64,000 nucleotides of DNA from Pseudoscleropodium purum (Eukaryota; Streptophyta; Bryopsida; Hypnales; Brachytheciaceae), in NCBI GenBank assembly GCA_963969395.1, contig OZ017802.1, positions 1,242,501 through 1,306,500 on the forward strand, given 5' to 3'. Under the pieces are notes generated by a model. It was given only the letters and a program-made list of their open reading frames with translations. It ran no database searches and was not told the origin of the DNA. Of the stretch, positions 36,500-48,950 are shown one piece after another (position 1 is the first letter of the stretch; each line of letters opens with the position of its first letter). A program made the position numbers and the translations under genes.

Positions 36500-37450
36500 A
36501 GCAAACTTTTCATTCATCCAATCTAAAACTTGAATCTTGAAGAAAAAACCTTCTTTAATGACCAATTTCTTGAAATTCCAATAAATGATATTTTTGTAAA
36601 AAGATATAACCCAAAATGTGCAAAAAATCGAAAAAAGATTGAGGTGTTAAAATGGATCAAAATCCAAGTATGGCATATCCAATTTATCATTAGATTGTAA
36701 TTTAATACACCTAGTACTCTAACCATATTGTTAAAAGAAAAGAAAATGTCTGAATTAGTCCAATTACCATTCACCATCAAGAAGTTTTTTGATAGCATTG
36801 TAAAAGTTTTATTTTATCAAGATTTGATGGAAGTGAAGTGTGAAGAGGTTGTTTTTATAATGATATCAATTGTCCATTATGAATCCTCAAAGGGTATGGG
36901 ATAATTCAAAGATTTTACCACTCATTGTCAAAATATAGAAATTGTGCTCAAAGTAGAATTTTAGACCTCATTTCAATACAATAGAATATTTTTTTTCAAA
37001 AATCCTTGAAATTAAAAAAGTTGTAGAATCAATCTAAGTTTTATCTTCAAAAATCCATTTGAGGTTTTGAGACTCCAACTAAGAGTTATAGACAAATTTT
37101 AGAAAGGGGGTTTGAAATTGTCTAAAAAATTGTCCCCTCCAATCTCTCTTTGAAATTTGTCCATAACTTTTAGTTGGTGTCTCACAACCTCAAATGGATT
37201 TTTGGAGATAAAACTTAGATTGATTCCACAACTTTTTTAATCTCAAGATTTTTGAAAAAAGATATTCTACTATACTAAAATGAAGTTTGAAATTATACTT
37301 TGAGTACAATTCCTATGTTTTGAACTTCACTATGAGCAATTGAGTTTCTATTAATTCTAGTTTACATATCCCACATAGATTATTTCATCTACTACTATCC
37401 TACTTGCATAAACAACTTCTCTTCTCATCCTCAAATTCAACAAATTAGGT
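36500..37450. repeat. Dispersed repeat, copy 2, with a 416-bp palindrome
   Basis: Flanking blocks match 16260-16760. Inside it, 36921-37336 is a palindrome centred near 37128. The left arm runs CTCATTGTCAAAATATAGAA...CTCCAACTAAGAGTTATAGAC and the right arm is its inverse, ending CTATGTTTTGAACTTCACTATGAG. The right arm includes an inverse copy of sequence belonging to the flanking repeat (AATTGTRCTCAAAGTA), so it was made by inverted duplication of resident DNA rather than by simple insertion. Confidence 0.6.
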
Positions 37451-38149
37451 GTGAGTGTGAACATGAAGCTAAGGTAGAACCACCTATTGTTGATCACTTT
37501 AGAGATTCCATATATGTTTTATAATAGTATAAGGTAATGTAAATTTCCATGACTTGATTAGTCCTATCTATGAAAAGGAAGAAAAACACATTCTACACTT
37601 TGGTTGGAAATTTGTTCTGGCCTTAATTGCAACTATTTTTAGCCCTATAGGTTGGGAATGGATCTTTAGTTTACAATCGATGGTTCTCCCATAGTTGCTA
37701 AAATCATTATTGTTTATTTGATACCTTGAACTATAAATTGATTAATAGTCTCAAATGGATTCTTGACTGAATATTAAACACCTCTTTTGTTGTACCCTCA
37801 CTAGTACGTCCTAACTACCTTTGTGAAAGTCAAATAAAGGGCACTTGCAATTACTACAATTCTATTGGTGCCCAAGCTTGATGTGGAAATCTTTAAAATG
37901 TCACTCCTTGGCGGCCCTCTAGAGGCTTGATTTTTTTTCTAATGTGGGTTTTTTTAGAAGTCCAAAAACTGCCTCCCAGTTTTCACCAACCTCCTCCAAA
38001 AAAAATGCCAACCAACAATTCTCATTCTCTACTTGCAACTATTGCACACTTCCATGTCGAATTCCATGTTTTTAATTGTTTTTTGTTTCGTGTCTTCCAT
38101 GCAAGGTTTGGCTGATTCGAGGTGCATGGAAGTTTGCTTTAAGGAAGGA
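37451..38149. other. Intergenic, no gene seen
   Basis: AT-rich. TAGCCCTATAGGTTGGGAATGG near 37640 resembles a TTAA-family terminus without the TTAA; not annotated as an element. Confidence 0.35.
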
Positions 38150-39480
38150 GCAAAGGAAGGAACAACAGTACTATTTCTTTGGAAGGAAATATTAGAGTCG
38201 GTTCATGGACACCCAACTCAGCTCGTCTCTTTGCAACTGGTGTGCACAACCCACTCTCAGTGCCAAGTCTAACAGGGCGAGAAGTTGGCCACTCAGACAG
38301 TGGCTTGCAGATTGCTCTCACTGTCCTGCTTTTGCAGGGGATGCTCTAAGATTCCATCTAGATAGATTGAGTTCTGAACTTGTTGAATGCACGGTCATGA
38401 AAATAATATTCCAATCTCGTGGAAAAGAATCGAATCGAGACTGTTTTCGCAGATGTTGAAAGCGCTGCAGGTTCTAGCTGGTCCCTCTACTAACTCTTCC
38501 AAGGTTAACAACTTGCTAACTCTGCTGTTAAAACAGTCTCGATTCTTGGTGTCGGTAGCGGTGTGAGCAAGTTAGTTAAGGTCTCCGACATGAACTAGAT
38601 ACACATCATCGATCGATCCTGCTAGCATTACTTCGAACAGCAAGTGTGAAGATCGAGACTTCAATTAGTGCGTGTCTCTTTCTAGTATCCAACCTAGCTC
38701 TTGCATCTACTGCACCTCAGCTGCGGACTCACTCTCACTTGCACTCTTTTTGCGCAATGGAAACTCCGTGGCTGTCTATAAAGAAACAAAGACCTGCTAC
38801 CTGACATGCATGCCTCGCTTTTCGAGTAGCACCTGTTCCTCACGTTCACATTCAGTGTGAATTAACACAGCTTTTGTCCATGCATACTTTGATCCAGACT
38901 CCGGGGACAACAAATGATAACAAGCTAGTTTCGGAATCTCTTGCATCAATCACATTAGCTTCCACTGCATCTGAAACTCCTTGTATATGTACAGTACAGG
39001 CCGTTTTGCACTACACATCTGTGAAATCATACTGTACCTAGTGTTGAAATGGAACAAATTTACACGTTTAGATCACACAAACCAAGTGCTCTTACAAATC
39101 AGTCATACTCCAGTCGGTTTACAATTTTATGGTGTTCCCACCATGTGCGCAATTGTTTCTGTTTATTTATCTCAAAGTCGAAATTAGAAAAATAACAGGA
39201 AGATGTTGTTACTCCGGTGAAACAGTCAGGAAACGCTTCCATCACTGGATTTATTCCAGTAATCACCCAACACGAAGAGCGCTTGGCAGCTTTCAAGAAC
39301 TTCAAATCATATCCAATTCTGGAGCAGAGGGGAGACTGCATCCTGCACCCTCTCCCAGTGTTCAGCATATGGAGTTTTTTAGTGTTCACAACACTAGTAA
39401 GTTAATTTACAATACCAAGGCCCAATGGGCATCCTACTGTGCGTTGACTAATGAAGTAAAGAAGTAAAAACTTGCAAATA
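38150..39480. other. GC-richer segment without recognised gene
   Basis: Composition is closer to that of the MYB gene region than to its flanks. Overlapping open frames of 79-112 codons exist on both strands at 38033-38459 and 39099-39467, none resembling a known protein. It could be an untranslated or non-coding transcript, or old coding sequence. Confidence 0.35.
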
Positions 39481-39710
39481 TTGACATAGTTTTCAACAGT
39501 GAACTCACAGACGTTGTGAAAAAAAGGACGTTTACAGTATATTCTCATTGCAAAGTATTGCATAGATGTTGAAGCTACTGCTCAAAGAATGTTATGTTAT
39601 CTAACCCCAAATGTGATGCAACTGTGATATTTTATAGTACATTGGGCACGTGTGACTTTGAATTGGTTTATCCTAATCAATGGTACTTGGCACATGCTAC
39701 CCAAAAAGAA

Positions 39711-39844
39711 AATGTTGCAAGAGTACAAACTTGGGCTACGTAGACTAGCTAAATGACCTACAAAAAGACCCACATGACGTGACTACTTGGATCTTCTCAT
39801 AGTCATTTTTTTAGTCTACACAGCCCAAGTTTCCACCAACATTG
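39711..39844. mobile_element. Small palindromic MITE-like element
   Basis: The left arm AATGTTGCAAGAGTACAAAC plus TTGGGCTACGTAGACTAG...AAATGAC (39711-39757) is inversely repeated at 39801-39844 (GTCATTTTTTTAGTCTAC...CAGCCCAAGTTT...CAACATT). The spacer is 43 bp. No target duplication is evident. Confidence 0.5.
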
Positions 39845-39849
39845 AATGA

Positions 39850-41961
39850 GGTGAGTATTTCAAATTTGATGGCAACCATTTCTGGGGGGCTGGGGACTTG
39901 ATGGAGGCGTCAAAATTATCCATAACATTCTCAATCTCCATACAAATTTATTTGTTTTAGAAAAAATATCTGACAAAAATTTGGCATCTTCTTTTTTAGA
40001 ATCTAGCTCTCTACTTACAGTAAGGTAGACATACCATTTACTGTATACGGTGTAGAACCAGCCCCCACTGCACATGAATTGATACATCTTCCCCAGAAGA
40101 TTAGTTATTGAGGGAATGCTTCTTCTAGCAACTGCACACTATGCATTGAAGGGTTGTAGGAATTTTCTTTCAACTAATTAAACCTTTCTAGACAAGATTT
40201 ACAATTGTGTTGAATTTATATGATCTCATCACTTGATACTGATTATCTGTAGAGTCTGCACTCAACATGGATTCAGTGCACCAACTGATTTGAAGGAAAA
40301 TTGACTTGCAATTTGTTTGGAAGAAGGCCTCAAAGTCCATTTATGATTCGCATGCCTACCTTACAAGTCTGATAAAAATTGGGCCATGACAACTAAAGTA
40401 GCAATTTTGTGGAATCAATTATTCATAGTCATATGCGGTAAAGTTCTGCAAATCAAATAAGAGGCATTATTTACTTCATGACTTCATCTGTGTTTTTCAA
40501 AATGACAAATGCACATATATTTTGTGACCTATGCTTATTCAATTCTCAATATCACTTGGTAGGCCTGGCACAAGTGCTTCGTAGGTTGATGTGAATGGCC
40601 TGTGGGTTGCAAAAACTTAGAGCTTCAATGCAATGAAATCATGTCTCATTTAACTCTTCAAGCCTGGAGGCATGATTTCAAGTCATTTCCCACTTTTTCT
40701 CCCAATGCAATATTTGTTGGATTCTTTTGAAATTTTTACCACAAGTGTGTTTCACTATTATCTTGATGCCTAAACAATTTCAGATCAATCCAAGTTGCAG
40801 TTAAAAGGTTGTGCTTCAGAAAGGACATTTTCTCGAGTTACAAGTAGTTTCAAGCAAGCAACCATGATAACTAGGTCCAATTGGGCTGAAATTTTGTATA
40901 CATACTCCAAACAAGCTTGTTAACATAGCCTCCAAAGTTGAAAGACATACAAGCACGTGATTCTGACTTACAAGCCTTTGAAATTGAAACTGAACCTGCT
41001 GCTTGAGTTCCACAGAATTCAATTTTTATTTATCATTGTAGAATGTGTCAACTAAGAGCTGCTGCAGGTGCTGCGCTTAGCATAGAAAATTTGAAACCCA
41101 CTGCAACCCAAAGTCAAGATCTTGAAGCTGTCCGGATCTCCAAACCAGGGCCATGCAGTCATGCAGAAGAATGCCGATATGGAGAAGCAGTCATGTTCCT
41201 ACACGTGGCTCCATCGTGGGTTCATGTCCTGCTCTGATGGGCCATCACGTCACACCTTGCATGGAATTGAAACATGTTTTGATTTGTGCCAAATAATAAG
41301 CTTAGTAAGAAAAATGTTCAGTCCAACTTGTGAACGACCCATGTGCGTGTGATATCTGATGAACAGCTCTTTGGATTCCTTAGCAGACCTGTAGTTTTAA
41401 GTACTCACTTCAAGATATGTAAACCCTCGTCAAGAAATGTACTTCATTTTGCAGGAGGATTACTTTTCATAATCCCCTCCTCGGCACGTGAAATCTGCAG
41501 GACCAATGATTATGGACTTTTCATTCATCGATCACATATTTCATCCATTTTCAGGTGGGTGTTTCCGTCGGCCATTCTCCTCATTGTTGAAAATTTTGAA
41601 AATAAACAGGCATTCCTTGTCGTCAGGCTTCACCCTCCTCAATCGTCAACCCTCTATATTTTTCAGAATTCCCTCTGCCTCGGTGATTGCCCTGCACCGT
41701 ACTTTTTGCTTGCCTGCACATGGGCAAATTGTGATGGTCCGTGCTTTTCGTTTAAATATTGAACTAAGTTATCATGGTGAAGCCAAGCCACTATCTATTT
41801 TTAGCATCTCCAGCCACCCTGAAAAACTTCCCTTGGGACTAGGAAATGCAGAGGTGGTGTAGTGCCAGGCATTATGCTGAGGATAGCTGCCCAACTGAAG
41901 CAGCACATGGATCAAGTGCAAGTGCACCAGTGTTGATCCCAGGCCATAATCTTATCTTTAG
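39850..41961. other. Mixed-composition intergenic region
   Basis: No gene recognised. 40650-40850 resembles the interior of the TTAA element at 21446-22407 (GATCAATCCAAG, AAAAGGTTGTGCTT) and starts with TTAACTCTTCAAGCC. The overlapping open frames at 41343-41762 (139 codons) and 41488-41862 (124 codons) lie in a slightly GC-richer stretch but show no domain; neither is supported as a gene. Confidence 0.35.
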
Positions 41962-42233
41962 CATTAGGAAAAATCTGAACCCCTGGGAGGGCTGTTAAGG
42001 TTTTGCTTTTTGGCACCCTGCAGTGCAAGTACAGAATTTTATATACCTACCTACCTATATATGTGTGTGTGTGAAAACCTGATGTGGTGCTGACATGGTA
42101 CAAGTAGTGCCACTTCAGGTACTTTCATTAAAAAATAATATAAAATAAAATAAAACAATTTTAATTCCTCTTTAATTGCACTTGGGGGTTTCAAAACTCA
42201 CAAACCTCCTGAGGGCTGAAATTTTTTGTAATG
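41962..42233. mobile_element. CATTAG-terminal MITE, copy 3
   Basis: 272 bp. The left end is CATTAGGAAAAATCTGAACC and the right end, inward, is CATTACAAAAAATTTCAGCC; both are followed by a CCTGGGAGG/CTCAGGAGG block. The interior has the family's GCTGACATGG and an A/T-rich middle. It also carries a TG run at 42061-42072. Confidence 0.5.
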
Positions 42234-43880
42234 GGATTTGGGGAAATTCATATCCCAAATGACCATTTGGCAAGTCTCTTACAACAACTCCTTGTCCTCT
42301 CATAAACCCTGTAACATTGTCACAAACACTAAGTATTCAATGGATGACAAAGAATTCTTTTGTATAGGACAAAAGTACAACTATTCATCCTTGGAGTTTT
42401 GTTGTGAAAAAGAAACATCTTCTACAGTAGTTTGACTTCCAATGGATACTTTTCTATTTTTTTAAGTGATTGATTCTCACGGTATTACAAAATGATGATT
42501 TCTTCCGAGCCTAGCCTAGCCTTAAAGGATTAAAGTAAGGAACACTTCCCACTAGGTTATGGTTGAAGGTTGAGAAAACGTGGGTTCCACCAATCACATA
42601 TTAAAAAAAACAAGTTTAGCCTCTTGATTCTTTATACTAGAAGGCATAGTCCAAAAGTCATCATCGTTCAACTATCTTGATGGAAATAAATTGCCTACAT
42701 GACAATAGACTCTCAAAGAAAGTCTAGATTAGAATTGGAGATTCAAACTATGGTTGAGAGGCTTTAAAAAATTGACAAGATCACAACTCTTAGATTAGTA
42801 TAGATTTGAACTTTGGCCTTGGCATTAGGAGACTTCAATCTACAGCCATCCACATTGAGAGGCCATAAGAATTCATTGCCAAGGTTTTTGACTTTGGGCT
42901 TGGCCTTGGAAGGCTTCACACTATGGCCGCCTAAAGGTTCCAATTCCTATATTTTATTTCCTATTTATTGCTCATTTTTGGAACTCTCAGTCAAGTTTGG
43001 CCAGTTAATCCTATAGCCTCTTGACCTAAGTTATGTGTGCTAGCATTGTCTCTAGAATAAAAAAAGTTCAACAAGGCATAGCTAGAGAGGATATTTGAAC
43101 AATGTTTCAAAAAGAATGGGTTTAGGGTAACAATTCCGGAGAATTATGGAGAGGCCACTTGCCTGAGTAAGTTAGACGTTCATATGGCTTGAACATAAGT
43201 CCACAAAGTTTCAAAGTTGAAGAACATCATACTACTCCCAGCGGACCAAAATCACAAATTCCAAATCACAAATTTTGGGAATCCCTGGTTCCCGCATTTG
43301 AATCATTTTCAACCTTTGATGAGAAGGAATGTTGGTAATATTCATACTTGTAAAGATTGTTTTGTGATACTGGGATTCTAATAATTAAAAATTTTAAAAA
43401 TTGCAATTTTCTTTTCATTTTTCATGGGATGAAAATAGTGAGATATTGTTTATAAAATTTTCAAAATTTAATGAAATGGCCAATTTCTATGTATTTTGAT
43501 GAATAAATGATATTTCATTCATAACAATCTATTTAATAATGGATGCAAATAGCTCCACTACTTCAATGAAGGTTTCTAGTTACTTTACAATGGAAAATTG
43601 AAATCAAACAAACTAGCAGGTAATGAAGGCAATGTAAGTGAATTTGCAACTTACAAGCAATTAATCTTGAAATGCTCAAGGTACCATATTTGGGTATTGA
43701 CTAAACTTTGAAGTCAAATGAAATCTTTAAAAAATAATATTTATATTATATTTTTTAGTTCAATACCCTTTAAAGTCTGTTTTAAGTAATAAAAATCCAA
43801 TTTTGAAAAAATTTAATTTATGACTTTTCTATTGAAGATTTTGTATAGGGGCATCCATTGCAAATCTTGATTTTTTAGTA
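42234..43880. other. Intergenic, no gene seen
   Basis: AT-rich. GCCTTAAAGGATTAA ending at 42533 resembles the right terminus of the CCCATTAAGG type, but a left end was not found. Confidence 0.35.
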
Positions 43881-43884
43881 TTAA

Positions 43885-46008
43885 CCTCTAAAGGATTGAG
43901 ACACATTTCTAGCATAGATTGTAAAGAATTGCTACTTTTAGGAATGTGAAGAAAAAATGAAAAAAGAGTTTGTTTCTTCAAAATTCAATTGTATAAATTT
44001 GTACTAGACAACTAAGGGAATGTATTAAAAAAATTTAAGACCACGTTTCTTGAAAAATTGTAAATGACATTTGAAGTTAGATTTGCATCTTGTATCATGT
44101 AAGTTACATACCTACCAAATTTCAAAATTACTAGTATACTCTATATGTTGTTGCCACAACCTAAATAGAAGTAGAAGTAATGTTCTAATTTTTTTATTTA
44201 AAAAAACCTTGAAATTCAATATCTTTCACATCATAGGTCCAAATGCCACAAATCAAAGTTTGTACACCCTTCCTAGTAAAGAACTTTCTAATAGTATCAA
44301 GAACCTAACCAAGAGACATTTTATTACAGACTTCCAACAATGGACTCCAATCAATAATACAAAATACACTTATGAACATAAATGTTATCATAAAGAGCTC
44401 AAACCACCCTACAATAGAGAAAGATCCATCTCCGAAGAGATTGTCTCCTCACCCCCAAACTCCATCTTATATCATCAAGAAAATCAATAAAGACTATTAG
44501 CCTTCAATATAGACTAAGACTTCTTATCTACTTTTAGCTTTCTATCTTTGGTTCTATGTAAAATCATTCACTAAAGTAAAAGTCTTAGTTATACTTCTCC
44601 AATCATATCTTATCTAAATCTCTTATCCATATCTTGATCATCTACTTGGAGTTATCTAACTCCAAGTTCCATATGCTTATCTTTGTTTGGGAGTTGTTTA
44701 ACTCTAGTGCAATAGTCCTCCAAGTGGAGTTGTCAACTTCACTTTACAAATCCATCATATATAAATATCTATCTCCAAGTACTTCAATGCCTTTGTCATC
44801 CAATTGAAGTTGTTTAATTCCAATGCACAAATCTACCGTCTAGAGATCTCTATCTCTAGGCAATCTTTGCTTATCCATTAGTGCACATTTCATTATGAAT
44901 TAGTTCATGATCTATAAATGCATTCATCCATTAAAAGTCATGACACAATCATCATAAATTCTTTCATCTATTAGTACATTCACCCATCAAGGTTCAAAGG
45001 TTGTCGCAAGGGTCAAGAGACACACAATTCAAGAGATTTGGCCATGACAAATAAGACAAAACAAATCAACAATCTAATCTAAGGGATATACTAGTGTGCC
45101 CTATGCCATTGCCACAACCAAAAGAGATGTAAAAACAATTTTTTAATTTGTCCAAAATTTGAAATTTAATATCTTTTATTTGTGCATGAAGGAGTGCATG
45201 AAGGAGTGCAAGAGCTTTGTTGTAGTGTCAAAGGTTGTATTCTTGATAAAATAGAAAGCTTTATGCATGAAGGAGTGCATGGGCTTTGTTTGTGGTGTTT
45301 GAATACGTGATGTGAAAGTTATTTTTTTTCGAAAACAAAGGTCAATTTAATTCAAATCTTTAGATTGAAAAATAATCGAAAATTTTATAATTTTCACACT
45401 ATAGCTTCAAACACAGTCACAAAACAAAGTCCATACACCCTTCCCCATGGAGAGTTTTACAACAATACCAAAAATGCAACCAAAAGACTCATGGTTTCTT
45501 AGATATTAGTGTATTCAACAAGCAAATAAACTAATTTAAGGTATAGACTAGTGTTTATATGTCATTGCCACAACAAAAATAAAAATAAAGATAATTTTCG
45601 AAACTTTTAATTCATAAAAGCTTTGAAATTCAATAACTTTTATATTATAGGTTCAAATACAACGAAATAGAGCCCATGCACCCCTCCTCGCTAGAGGCCT
45701 TCTACTTGTACAAAGAATACAACCAAACGACACACACTTTTGAAGATCTCACCATAACAAACAAACAAGCACACTAATTTTAAAATATAAATAGGAAGAG
45801 TTTTGCACATATTGCTCAAAGCTACCTACATTGCCCCAAAATTTTGTAACAATATAGCTTTTAATTCAATCATTAGATCAGAAAAAAATTATATTCTTTC
45901 TAAGGGGGTACATGTCCACACCTCGTGTCAAAATTTGAAGAACATTCCTTAAAAAATGACTTCATATGCACCTACTCAAGATTCAACAATCATTTGCTCC
46001 TTTAGGTA
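43885..46008 (-). mobile_element. Possible long TTAA-family element (2.1 kb)
   Basis: TTAA at 43881-43884 followed by CCTCTAAAGGATTGAG, and TTAA at 46009-46012 preceded inward by TACCTAAAGGAGCAAA. The right end also matches the left end of the 57493 element internally (CTTGAGTAGGTGCAT). Inside are three diverged direct repeats starting near 44150, 45105 and 45565, each with TTGCCACAAC and GAAATTCAATAWCTTT. No transposase frame exists (the 139-codon frame at 44071-44490 shows no similarity). The two ends could instead belong to two different damaged elements. Confidence 0.45.
44645..44860. repeat. Cluster of five short hairpins
   Basis: Five small inverted repeats of similar design follow one another: CTTGGAGTTATCTAACTCCA near 44645, GGGAGTTGTTTAACTCT near 44690, AAGTGGAGTTGTCAACTTCA near 44723, ATTGAAGTTGTTTAATTCCA near 44803 and CTAGAGATCTCTATCTCTAG near 44840. 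Each has a stem of about 7-9 bp. They probably descend from one tandemly repeated unit of about 40 bp. Confidence 0.5.
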
Positions 46009-46918
46009 TTAAAGGCTCTTGGAAATGAGCCTCAAATATAGTAGATTGGGGAGGAAGATGTACAATAGGAATTTATTTAAAATAATTGTAGTATAGATTT
46101 TGAAAAGTTGCAAACTAATTATGGTTATGTAAGTTATATCCTTTAATTTTTTTTTAGTTTCTTATGACTTCAATATTAAATTTGACATGTAAAAAGAGAA
46201 TTGAAAGACCTAAATTCACTTCTAGATTATAAACACTCTTGTGATTAAACTTTATAATCTTTCAATTCTTACATGATATCATTGTCATTTCTTTTTTTAA
46301 ATGATCCATAATATGTTTAGTCCAAGATTGTATAGTTACAATTCAAAAAATTTGATAAATTTAATAAATCTTTGGTTTTTGTATAATTAAGAGTAAATTT
46401 CAAAAAGCTCAAAAAAGGTCTTAGGCATTTAGGAAAAAAACCTCAATTATAAATGTTAGACACTATAATTGAAAAGCTAGATTGTAACTTCTTGATGTAA
46501 AACTACAACTTGTGAATGCATGAAATATTTTGTATGCATTTTGATTCATAAGTTGCACATCTAACATCTCTTCTAATGACAACATTCAAATTAGAATTTA
46601 TTTATGAATTTATTTAATGCATTCATATATGTAGAGGCCATATTTTTATATTTTGAAAATTTGCATAATTCTTCTTAATTCAAGTCCCTACTCAAATTTG
46701 AAGTCCTTCAATCTTCCTTGCAAATGAATTTTGAGTTATAGGCCTTGAAAGTTTGACAAAGCTATATGGACAAAATTTCTAGTAGAGTCTTGATTAAAAA
46801 AAATATTTTGTTTCTGTTTGCAAGCTTTGTTTTCACACATACATTTTCTTGAGAACTCAAATTTTTATATGTAACACTAATACTAATCAAAATAAGATCC
46901 TACAATTACAAACTTTAA

Positions 46919-47814
46919 TTTCTAAAGCCCCATTGTTTGTCTTCAAGGGACAAAATGGAATTTGGGTAGACTCCTATATTCTCAATTTTCATCTTGAAAT
47001 TTTAAAATTTATTGTGAAGATAAGAAAATACATTAATTTTCTGAGAATATAATTTTTATTTCAGTTGGTGCCTAAAAGCAAAATTTATGCCATCCTAAAT
47101 CTAGAATGGGGTTAGAAGGCAACACAAAAAATTTCACAAAAAGTCAGAATAGAATTTTCAATTTTTTTTCTTATAGAAATTACTTTTGTCTATATTGAAA
47201 GATTTGATTCATTTTATTTGGACTAGTGACATGAAAGTTACAAACAATCTTGTTTTTTAGGCAATTTGAGCATCTTTCAAGAAAATAAACTTTTCATATT
47301 CATTTCTAAATGAAATTTGCACAACATTTCAGAAAAATTATTTGAAATGGTTAAGTTTTCTTACTAAAATAATCTCTCCATTGGAATTAATGTGATTCAA
47401 TTCCATCATAGAGTAATTTATGATTTAAGTTTATTGCTCAATCTTGGATATACTTCTACTTAATAAGCTTTTAATGAATGCTAATCAAGTTTGTATTTTT
47501 TGAGTTTAATATTCTAAACTTTCAATTCAATTCTTCAATATAAAATTTCTTTGATTCAGCATTGGTAGTGCAAAAAAATTTAAGCTCACAAGATTCAAAG
47601 CTTTAAAATCTAGGCAAGCAAGGTGTCAAAATAACAATTTTCTTCACTTCAAACACAAATATCTTGCAATCCTAAATGTCAAATTTTCTAAAATTTCTTC
47701 CACATATTTTTATACACATCTAATGCAAAATCCCATAGTATTTTTTGGCAATTTGCAATAGAAATGGTAGTCATTACATACTTTTGGGGGGGTCTAGAGG
47801 GCCGTTTTAGGTCT
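46919..47814 (+). mobile_element. TTAA-family element, right end degraded
   Basis: The left TTAA is at 46915-46918 with terminus TTTCTAAAGCCCC. The interior parallels the element at 24918-25846 in order (CCCCATTGTTTGTC...GGGACAAAATGG; GAGCATCTTTCAAGAAAA; TCTTGCAAT...). The right end GGGCCGTTTTAGGTCTATT retains the shape of the terminus, but TTAA is lost. Confidence 0.55.
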
Positions 47815-48119
47815 ATTCCCTTTTCTATTTCCTCCACAACAAAATAATGGTTGGATGTAAAAATAAAAAAAAATCACCTTTTTTAAAATTATTTCTTAAA
47901 ATGAAAAAAAACTGAATTTTTCTTTTGTGAAATTATGTGGCACTCTCTCAATCATGTTAGACTGCATTGTTGGCAACGTTCCCAACATTTTCAGGGCTAA
48001 GGAATCCACACTCTTGTCGAGGCATCAAATCTCATGTAATGCTAGCACTATTCCCTTGGCAATTTAAAAACGGCCACTATCAAAATTAATTTTTGAATTT
48101 TTCTTTAAAAATTTATAAA
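47815..48119. other. Intergenic, no gene seen
   Basis: AT-rich; the left end of the CATTAG-type copy to the right may lie here but is not resolved. Confidence 0.3.
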
Positions 48120-48284
48120 TGAAAAAAAAAAGTTGAATTGTAAAATGAAAAAATGAAAATGAAATGACGTGGCAATCTTTTTGCCATGTCAAGTAGCTGT
48201 TGTAAGGTAGTTCTCAATGTCTGAAAGTCCAACAAAATGCAAGGGAACTTGCAGCCCTCTAAGGGCGTTGAAAAACTTCTAATG
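48120..48284 (-). mobile_element. CATTAG-terminal MITE, partial copy 4
   Basis: The right end, inward, is CATTAGAAGTTTTTCAACGC, followed by CCTTAGAGGGCTGCAAGTT. It aligns with the start of the nested copy at 35452, and the TGACGTGGC block is near 48165. The other terminus is not clear. Confidence 0.4.
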
Positions 48285-48950
48285 CTTAAGTGGAATTTGA
48301 TGATAAAAAAATTTATTTGGCCTGTAGAGATTAAAGAATGAATGAATTTGATTGATAGACCTTTTGTTTAGAGTACCTATTTTTTTGACAATTTTGTGAG
48401 TATTTGCCAATTTTTCACACATGGATCTTGAAGGGTTAAAAATTGGTTTAACAATTGAATCATTGACTATTGACTCTTTTTTTTGTTTATTGTAGTCCAC
48501 ACTAAATAGATACTATTACAATATTTGAGATAATTCAATTTAGTATTGTTCCCAAGATTTAAAAGAATGGCCACATTATGTAATGATCAAATTTCGCTTT
48601 CTACTTTGAATAGCATTACAATCACTTGTCTAGTGTGGGCATTGCCATTGCCTGGTGTTTGCAATGCATGGGATGAAGTGTAGTAATTGACCAATGATAA
48701 AAGCTCTACTTACTTAGGGCATGTTTATATCCTTGTCTAGTGGGTAGCTATATGTCTAATTCAAGTGATAAGACAAAATAGACTCAACTAATTGTCTTGT
48801 TGGATGAGCAAGTAGAAAAGAAGAGTTCAAGGTGCAACCAATTACCTATAATGAACAAAACGACTTATATGCCATTATATTACACTTTATATTATATTAT
48901 ATTAACCCACCAATCAATTTAAACTAACTAAAAAAAAGAAGAGTTCAAGC
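48285..48950. other. Intergenic, no gene seen
   Basis: AT-rich sequence without a supported feature. Confidence 0.4.

Noticed and set aside
41343..41862. Overlapping open frames of 139 and 124 codons
   Set aside because: Two frames of similar length overlap, neither resembles a family, and no splice context supports a gene.
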